Assembly: GCA_919901705.1 (NCBI GenBank)
Contig: CAKKPR010000243.1
Location: 1 to 12,208 of the forward strand
Direction of reading: 5' to 3'
Length of the DNA: 12,208 nt
DNA from: Thermodesulfovibrionales bacterium
GTDB taxonomy: Bacteria > Nitrospirota > Thermodesulfovibrionia > Thermodesulfovibrionales > UBA1546
In this document: one piece after another, positions 6,295-10,348 of the stretch
How positions within the stretch are numbered: the stretch's first letter is position 1
How the letters are laid out: every line of letters starts with the position of its first letter
The notes under the pieces: generated by a model
What the model was told of the DNA's origin: nothing
The model's database searches: none
Seen by the model: only the letters and a program-made list of their open reading frames with translations
Made by a program: the position numbers and the translations under genes

Positions 6295-6626
6295 TTATTG
6301 TCTTTGCTGGCCTTATCTATAGCCGCAACCCATCCCTTTCTCTTGGTAACAATATATTTGCTGACTTTACCGTCCTGAGTTCTAACTTTGATGGATGTCG
6401 GCATAGGAATAGGCGCGATTAACAAGAATGTTATGGCTGTATCAACAGACATAATATCTTTCAAGTTAATAACATCTCCGCCCTGTCGTATATTGAACCC
6501 GTGATCAACAAACAATAAGCGTTGATTCGTGAGAATCAATTTGCCTCCTCTGCTACCATACCATCCACTTTTGTTCGCCTTTCCTTCCATAATTTGCTTT
6601 TCGCCCTCAAGTAATTTTAAACCCAT
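6291..6626 (-). CDS. GRAM/bacterial PH-like domain protein
   Basis: The ATG at 6626 is preferred over a TTG five codons upstream because GGAGG lies 8 nt before it. The 111-aa protein is essentially one PH-like beta-barrel. After LLEGEKQIMEGKAN comes GGKLILTNQRLLFVDHG, the typical GRAM/bPH hallmark 'G.L.LTn.RLlF', then INLKDIMSVDTA, a hydrophobic loop (FLLIAPIPMPTS), a strand IKVRTQDGKVSKYIV, and a closing helix KGWVAAIDKA. PH-like domains of this kind bind lipids, peptides or proteins at membranes. It overlaps the upstream zinc-ribbon gene by 20 nt and the downstream zinc-finger gene by 4 nt. In many bacteria a zinc ribbon and a PH-like domain sit in one polypeptide; here they are separate, overlapping genes. 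Confidence 0.8.
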   Translation of the reverse strand: MGLKLLEGEKQIMEGKANKSGWYGSRGGKLILTNQRLLFVDHGFNIRQGGDVINLKDIMSVDTAITFLLIAPIPMPTSIKVRTQDGKVSKYIVTKRKGWVAAIDKASKDNK

Positions 6627-6762
6627 TTTTAAATCCTCCAAAAAGTTTTTTAGAACTGTCTGCTGTGCTCATACCAACATTGGCATTCCCCATTATTGAC
6701 CCACAGTGCTTGCACTTAATAGCACCTTCTTGAATCTCTTCCTTACAAAAAGGGCATTGCAT
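6607..6762 (-). CDS. 51-aa zinc-ribbon protein
   Basis: The start at 6762 has a strong Shine-Dalgarno, GGAGG followed by TGGATA before the ATG, and opens straight into the domain (MQCPFCKEEIQEGAIKCKHC), so 12 further codons upstream are unlikely to be used. Two CxxC knuckles (C3/C6 and C17/C20) define a short zinc ribbon of the type usually found at the N-terminus of membrane-associated or PH-domain proteins. The remaining 31 residues are low in complexity and rich in Gly, Ser and Lys (SSKKLFGGFKNGFKIT). It is the first gene of the set, placed about 20 nt behind a good promoter, and its end overlaps the GRAM/PH-like gene by 20 nt in a different frame. Joining the two would need a +1 shift in the overlap. 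Confidence 0.75.
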   Translation of the reverse strand: MQCPFCKEEIQEGAIKCKHCGSIMGNANVGMSTADSSKKLFGGFKNGFKIT

Positions 6763-6788
6763 TATCCACCTCCGCAAGCATTTACGGC

Positions 6789-6817
6789 AAAATATCACAT
6801 ATAAGTATTATTGTCAA
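6789..6817 (-). promoter_or_regulatory. sigma-70-type promoter of the zinc-ribbon/GRAM operon
   Basis: On the minus strand TTGACA (6812-6817) and TATTTT (6789-6794) are separated by exactly 17 nt. Transcription would begin near 6782, giving a leader of about 20 nt that contains the GGAGG of the first gene. The element lies in the divergent gap with the XRE regulator gene, which is well placed to control it. Confidence 0.65.
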
Positions 6818-6850
6818 GATATTTTTCACGTATAGTGGGTTTATTGCAGA

Positions 6851-6886
6851 GGAATAACAACATATAATTCCTATAATTCTTTAGGA
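6851..6886 (+). promoter_or_regulatory. leader of the XRE gene: tandem TATAAT and inverted repeats
   Basis: Two perfect TATAAT hexamers (6863-6868, 6872-6877) are part of a direct repeat TATAATTC spaced 9 nt. GGAAT (6851-6855) pairs with ATTCC (6867-6871), and TCCTA (6869-6873) pairs with TAGGA (6882-6886), the latter covering the AGGAG ribosome-binding site 9 nt before the ATG. No good -35 hexamer is spaced at 16-18 nt. The symmetry suggests an operator overlapping the promoter, perhaps for autoregulation, but no specific protein-site match is known to me. Confidence 0.45.
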
Positions 6887-6894
6887 GCTAACCC

Positions 6895-7200
6895 ATGAAT
6901 GACAAAATACCAATAGAATTAGGCAAAAGAATACGAACTTTGAGAAAGTTAAAGGGCTTGACGCAGGAAGAATTAGGCGAAAAATCAGGAATAAGCTATA
7001 AGTTTATCGGTGAAATGGAAAGAGGCGAGGTCAATCCTAGCTTAAATTCCTTAATACAGATAGCAAAGGCTTTAGGTATACAAGTAAATAATCTTTTCCC
7101 CCACGAGCAAGAGTTGTTTCCTGAATTTTCCCACCAAGACATACAACTCATAAAAAAGGCACTGAGACTTTTGAACAGAGGATTTGCAAAATTAGAATAG
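6895..7200 (+). CDS. XRE-family helix-turn-helix regulator
   Basis: 101-aa DNA-binding protein with a Cro/C1-type HTH at about residues 9-65: LGKRIRTLRKLKGLTQEELG, then EKSGISYKFIGEMERGEVNP and a closing helix SLNSLIQIAKALGIQVNNLF. The C-terminal 30 residues form a short amphipathic helix (DIQLIKKALRLLNRGFAKLE) suited to dimerisation. AGGAG precedes the start. It is the only plus-strand gene and is transcribed divergently from the zinc-ribbon/GRAM/zinc-finger set, with 132 bp between the two start codons; by position it is the likely regulator of that set and of itself. The target and any ligand are unknown. It ends 20 bp before the convergent siroheme-gene fragment. Confidence 0.88.
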   Translation: MNDKIPIELGKRIRTLRKLKGLTQEELGEKSGISYKFIGEMERGEVNPSLNSLIQIAKALGIQVNNLFPHEQELFPEFSHQDIQLIKKALRLLNRGFAKLE

Positions 7201-7220
7201 TAGATTTTGAACTGTTTCCT

Positions 7221-7412
7221 TTATACTGAGCGCAGTTTCTTCAAGGCTTCTGCCGCAAGACTTTTCAAAAACCTCTCCCTCTTCTTTTTATCCTTAATCT
7301 CAGCCATGGCCTTTGCGCGGATTTTCTTGAGGGAGTCGAGATATTTGCCGAGGGCAATCAGGTTGTAGATGCTGCCTGCGATTATGGAATTTATAAAACG
7401 CTGCGTAAACAT
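7221..7412 (-). pseudogene. duplicated C-terminal fragment of the precorrin-2 dehydrogenase gene
   Basis: The 63-codon reading has a C-terminal half nearly identical to residues 169-201 of the siroheme enzyme at 8838-9572: KIRAKAMAEIKDKKKRERF versus KIRAKAMSEIKDKKKRERF, then LKSLAAEALKKLRS versus LKKLGAEAIKKLRS. At the DNA level 7264-7319 and 9007-9062 match at 53 of 56 positions, in the same orientation. The N-terminal half (SIYNLIALGKYLDSL) aligns only loosely, and the NAD-binding domain is absent. It begins 4 nt after the ATPase stop codon with only a weak ribosome-binding site (GAGGAA 14 nt upstream). It ends in TAA right after KKLRSV, whereas the full gene reads on for 43 more residues. 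Most likely a non-functional duplicate; a small expressed dimerisation peptide cannot be excluded. Confidence 0.65.
7264..7319. repeat. direct repeat copy 1 (second copy 9007-9062)
   Basis: A 56-bp core identical at 53 positions to 9007-9062, with weaker similarity continuing on both sides (about 7227-7345 against 8970-9088). Both copies are in the same orientation and flank the AAA+ ATPase gene and its upstream region, with about 1.69 kb between them. Synonymous as well as non-synonymous positions match, so the similarity is duplication and not only protein conservation. Confidence 0.85.
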
Positions 7413-7416
7413 TTAA

Positions 7417-8616
7417 TTAAAATAATTCCTCTATCTGTTCAAAATCCATTTCCAAAAACTCAGCGACTCCTATCCCGCCTCCGCCTACGAGAAGTAGTTT
7501 CTTTGCGCGATAGTTTTTTGAAAACGCCTCCATACCAGGCAGCGACGTCTTTGCCCTTCCGCTCTTTACTTCCAGTGCAATCAGCTCTTTACCTTTTTTG
7601 AGAACAAAATCCACCTCCCTGTTTCTGTCTCTCCAGTACAGGACGGCGACATCTGTTCCTTGTGTGATATTGATAAGATGCGCGCCGATTGCGGATTCTA
7701 CCAGCCGCCCCCATTTCTCGCCATCGAGCCTGGTCCTTTCAAAACCCGTATCGGTCTGCGCGGTAATCAAAGCCGTATTCAACACCTGCAGTTTCGGGCT
7801 CGAGGCCTTCTCCGCTATTTTCTTCGGCGAATACTTCTGCAGCCCGGTGATCATCCCTGCCCCTGCAAGCAGATCGAGGTAATGTGAGAGCGTTGTAACA
7901 TTCCCTGCATCGTGCAATTGTCCCAGCATCTTATTCAGCGAAAAGATCTGTCCTGAATATGAACATCCTATCTCAAAGAGGTTTCTCAACAGTGCGGGTT
8001 TGTCCACCCTGGTCATCATGAAGATGTCTTTTGATATTGTGGTCTCTATCAATGAGTCCCTGATATAGTGCCTCCACCTGTTTTCATCCGAAATGAGTCC
8101 AGCCGCTCCAGGATAGCTCCCGAAATAGATAAACTGCTCAGGAGAAAAGCCGAATGCCTCCCTTATCTCGGAATATGACCAATGCGGGATACTGAACATT
8201 TCGAATCTGCCGGCAAGCGACTCTGCCAGCCCTTTTTGGATCAACAGGGGCGCTGAGCCGAGAAGCACAACCTTGATATTGATACGGTTTCCTGTGTCTT
8301 GGTCCCACAGGAGCTTCACTGTATCGCTCCAGCCGGGTATTTTCTGTATTTCATCTATCACAAGGATAAAGTCTTTTTTATGACGGCCGGTTTTGTGTTT
8401 GATCCTTGCCGTTTCCCACTGCTGCTGAAGCCACACAGGCGAAGCCGCTGAAACCGCGTCTGCAGAGACGTAATGGCCGGGGATGCCGATGTCCTTCATT
8501 GCCTGCTGTATCAGGGTGGTCTTTCCCACCTGTCTCGGCCCGAAGAGTGCCTGTATGAACTTTCTCGGCTCAATGAGCCGATTTAAGATGTTTTTATATG
8601 CGTATCTCTTGAACAT
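7417..8616 (-). CDS. AAA+ ATPase with DUF4143 / PD-(D/E)xK-like C-terminal domain
   Basis: 399-aa protein of the AAA_14-DUF4143 family. Walker A is GPRQVGKTT (26-34), Walker B FILVIDEI (83-90, with D88-E89), and a sensor region LLGSAPLLIQ (118-127) is followed by an arginine-rich GRFEMF motif (136-141). The C-terminal domain ends with EVDFVLKKGK (334-343) and LIALEVKSGR (345-354), so D336, E349 and K351 make a PD-(D/E)xK-like pattern typical of the family. Length is normal and no damage is seen. These ATPases are abundant, sporadically distributed and often mobile or next to toxin genes; their cellular role is unsettled. It has no Shine-Dalgarno; the space before the ATG is taken by alternating TTACTCA half-sites. 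It sits between two copies of a siroheme-gene segment, which suggests acquisition by duplication-linked insertion. Confidence 0.9.
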   Translation of the reverse strand: MFKRYAYKNILNRLIEPRKFIQALFGPRQVGKTTLIQQAMKDIGIPGHYVSADAVSAASPVWLQQQWETARIKHKTGRHKKDFILVIDEIQKIPGWSDTVKLLWDQDTGNRINIKVVLLGSAPLLIQKGLAESLAGRFEMFSIPHWSYSEIREAFGFSPEQFIYFGSYPGAAGLISDENRWRHYIRDSLIETTISKDIFMMTRVDKPALLRNLFEIGCSYSGQIFSLNKMLGQLHDAGNVTTLSHYLDLLAGAGMITGLQKYSPKKIAEKASSPKLQVLNTALITAQTDTGFERTRLDGEKWGRLVESAIGAHLINITQGTDVAVLYWRDRNREVDFVLKKGKELIALEVKSGRAKTSLPGMEAFSKNYRAKKLLLVGGGGIGVAEFLEMDFEQIEELF

Positions 8617-8621
8617 ACATT

Positions 8622-8650
8622 TTACTCAATAGCTTGAGTAATTTTACTCA
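8622..8650. promoter_or_regulatory. alternating TTACTCA half-sites just upstream of the ATPase
   Basis: TTACTCAA (8622-8629) and TTGAGTAA (8634-8641) form a perfect 8-bp inverted repeat with a 4-nt centre. A third half-site TTACTCA (8644-8650) makes a second perfect 7-bp palindrome with TGAGTAA (8635-8641) around TT. The array starts 6 bp upstream of the ATPase start codon and replaces any Shine-Dalgarno. It could be an operator for a dimeric regulator, or an RNA hairpin controlling translation. Confidence 0.6.
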
Positions 8651-8754
8651 GAATGATATGGAAATGTAAAGTGCGGGGTTTCATGCTATTTGTACATTCA
8701 ACTTACAAAGAGCAAAAGAGTTATGATTTATTATCTGCTGAAATTGAACCGTGT

Positions 8755-8821
8755 TGTCATACATATTACATGCCATGATGACATTATGACACTATGTCAA
8801 GAAATATTTTGATCTTTGTCA
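8755..8821. promoter_or_regulatory. cluster of TGTCA/TGACA half-sites
   Basis: Five TGTCA or TGACA pentamers occur in 67 bp (TGTCAT 8755-8760, TGACAT 8779-8784, TGACAC 8787-8792, ATGTCA 8794-8799, TTGTCA 8816-8821). TGACAT and ATGTCA form a 6-bp inverted repeat with 9 nt between. They lie in the gap 8617-8837 between the siroheme gene end and the ATPase start, the likely promoter region of the ATPase. On the minus strand two read as TTGACA, so part of the signal may be -35 elements, but neither has a good -10 at 16-18 nt. Confidence 0.4.
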
Positions 8822-8837
8822 ATGCAAATTATGAGAT

Positions 8838-9572
8838 TCAAGAAATTTTTTGCGTGGTATTAGCCTTGGTACTTTTTATTTCATTGATAAACCATTCCGG
8901 CAGCTTCCACCTTCCGCTGCGTCTTGCCTCTTGTAATTTTGCAATTCCCTTATCGTTCAGCCTGATTGTTGATCGTAGTTTCTTTATTGCTTCTGCTCCC
9001 AGTTTCTTCAAAAACCTTTCCCTCTTTTTTTTATCCTTAATCTCAGACATGGCCTTTGCGCGTATTTTTTGGAGGAAGGCAAGGCGCTTTCCAAATTCAG
9101 CGCCATAAAGTTTTTCCAGTTCCTTCCTGATGGCCTTTGCTATGGAAGGGCTTACGCCTGATGTTGAGATAGCAATGGTTAATGGCCCGCGTTTAACAAG
9201 GGATGGCGAAATAAAATTGCACAATGAAGGCACGTCAACAACATTTATCAGATGCGGGGCATCTTCAGAGACTTTTTTATTTATCTCATTTGAATCAGTG
9301 GCTGCAATAACAAGGAATGCATTTTTCAGGTCGCCTTTCTTATATTTACGAGGGATGTGCCTTATCTTTCCACTTGAACCTTTTGCCCTATTTAACCTTT
9401 TTACACTTTCTTTCCTGAGCCTTTTTGTGACCTCAGGGCTTATTACAGTTATATCAGCGCCTGATTCAAGCAATGAGAGGGCTTTTCTTTCCGCGACCCT
9501 GCCTCCGCCAACTACAATACATCTTTTGCCTTTCAGGTTTAAGAAAACAGGATGGTAGGAAGGTGAGGTCAT
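8838..9572 (-). CDS. sirC: precorrin-2 dehydrogenase / sirohydrochlorin ferrochelatase-type protein with C-terminal extension
   Basis: 244-aa enzyme of the CysG N-terminal/Met8/SirC family, which oxidises precorrin-2 to sirohydrochlorin with NAD+ for siroheme (or d1/alternative haem) synthesis. It begins MTSPSYHPVFLNLKGK, with the NAD-binding VVGGGRVAERK at 20-30, NVVDVPSLCNF (110-120) carrying the catalytic Asp at D113, and STSGVSPSIAKAIRKELE (136-153) leading to the helical dimerisation domain (to about 200). The last 43 residues (202-244, IRLNDKGIAKL...GRWKLPEWFINEI) are beyond the usual end of single-function members; the duplicate at 7221 stops at exactly this point. Its start codon shares one base with the bamD stop (TAATG), so it is the last gene of mnmG-bamD-sirC. 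No uroporphyrinogen methyltransferase domain is fused. Confidence 0.88.
   Translation of the reverse strand: MTSPSYHPVFLNLKGKRCIVVGGGRVAERKALSLLESGADITVISPEVTKRLRKESVKRLNRAKGSSGKIRHIPRKYKKGDLKNAFLVIAATDSNEINKKVSEDAPHLINVVDVPSLCNFISPSLVKRGPLTIAISTSGVSPSIAKAIRKELEKLYGAEFGKRLAFLQKIRAKAMSEIKDKKKRERFLKKLGAEAIKKLRSTIRLNDKGIAKLQEARRSGRWKLPEWFINEIKSTKANTTQKIS
9007..9062. repeat. direct repeat copy 2 (first copy 7264-7319)
   Basis: Copy within the intact siroheme gene, encoding RAKAMSEIKDKKKRERFLK. It differs from the other copy at only three of 56 positions. It is the presumed parent, since it lies in a complete gene. Confidence 0.85.
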
Positions 9573-10333
9573 TACTTCTTTTTAACTGGAACCGGTGTCA
9601 ATTCTTTCTTTGCTTCAGGGACAAAATTATTATGCGGATATTTTTCTATAAGGAGTTTGAAATATTCTGCTGCCTTATCTTTCTCTCCGTGTTTTTTATA
9701 CGCCATTGCAAGACTGTACAGGACATCAGGCTCTTTCTTGAATCCGGGGTATTTCTGCAGCAGCACCCGGAACCTTTTAATGGCTGCATCATAAGAACCC
9801 TTGTTATAATAGAACGTCCCTACAACAAATTCATAATCAGCCAGTATGTCTTTGCATTTTTCGATTCTGACTTCCAGTACATCCCTGTAAGGATTTCTCG
9901 GGAACATCTGTTTGAGTTTTTCAAATTCTTCGAGAGCCTTTGATGCGGCTCCATATCCCCTTTCCGAGCTTTCTATCTGATTGAAATATATCATCGCGAC
10001 CTGATACTGGGCGTAAGACGCATATTTGTGATCGGGATAGATCTCTATGAATCTTTTGTATTCGTCAACAGCGCGGTCGGGTTCTTCTTCCTGAATGTAT
10101 GTATCTGCAATTCTCAATTGAGCCAGCGGGGCATACTTTTTTGTCAGGTCCCTGCTCTTGATCTCAAGGAATGATGTCCTTGCCTCTTCATATTCTTTTC
10201 TTCCCATCTGTTCGTTCGCATTTGCAAATACCTTCTCGGCATCAAATGCCTCCTCAGGCTTTGTGGTCTTCTTCGAACATGAAAAGACAAGCAATAGGGA
10301 TAAAAACAGAAATACTATTTTATTTTTTTGCAT
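9572..10333 (-). CDS. bamD: outer-membrane assembly lipoprotein BamD
   Basis: 253-aa lipoprotein with TPR repeats, matching BamD (YfiO/ComL), a periplasmic component of the BAM complex that inserts beta-barrel proteins into the outer membrane. The signal peptide (KNKIVFLFLSLLLVFSC) ends in a lipobox with C19 as the lipidated residue. TPR-like helix pairs are seen at about 36-70, 74-107, 108-150, 165-198 and 203-240, with recurring 'EYKRFIEIYPDHKYA', 'LLQKYPG' and 'LLIEKYPHNN' signatures. Length is usual for the family. It starts 15 nt after mnmG ends and its stop overlaps the siroheme gene start by one base. The ribosome-binding site is weak, so translation is probably helped by coupling. A generic TPR lipoprotein of the YbgF/CpoB type is less likely. 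Confidence 0.9.
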   Translation of the reverse strand: MQKNKIVFLFLSLLLVFSCSKKTTKPEEAFDAEKVFANANEQMGRKEYEEARTSFLEIKSRDLTKKYAPLAQLRIADTYIQEEEPDRAVDEYKRFIEIYPDHKYASYAQYQVAMIYFNQIESSERGYGAASKALEEFEKLKQMFPRNPYRDVLEVRIEKCKDILADYEFVVGTFYYNKGSYDAAIKRFRVLLQKYPGFKKEPDVLYSLAMAYKKHGEKDKAAEYFKLLIEKYPHNNFVPEAKKELTPVPVKKK

Positions 10334-10348
10334 ATTGTTATTTAAACT

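Noticed and set aside
6627..6641. TTG start giving five more residues for the GRAM/PH-like protein
   Set aside because: The TTG overlaps the GGAGG that serves the ATG at 6626 and has no upstream ribosome-binding site.
7264..9062. Direct repeats as ends of an insertion sequence or attachment sites
   Set aside because: The matching sequence is coding for a conserved enzyme domain, similarity fades gradually rather than ending sharply, and no transposase or integrase is present.
8794..9108. Plus-strand reading frame opposite the siroheme gene
   Set aside because: Antisense shadow of a clear enzyme gene; it has no domain and no ribosome-binding site.
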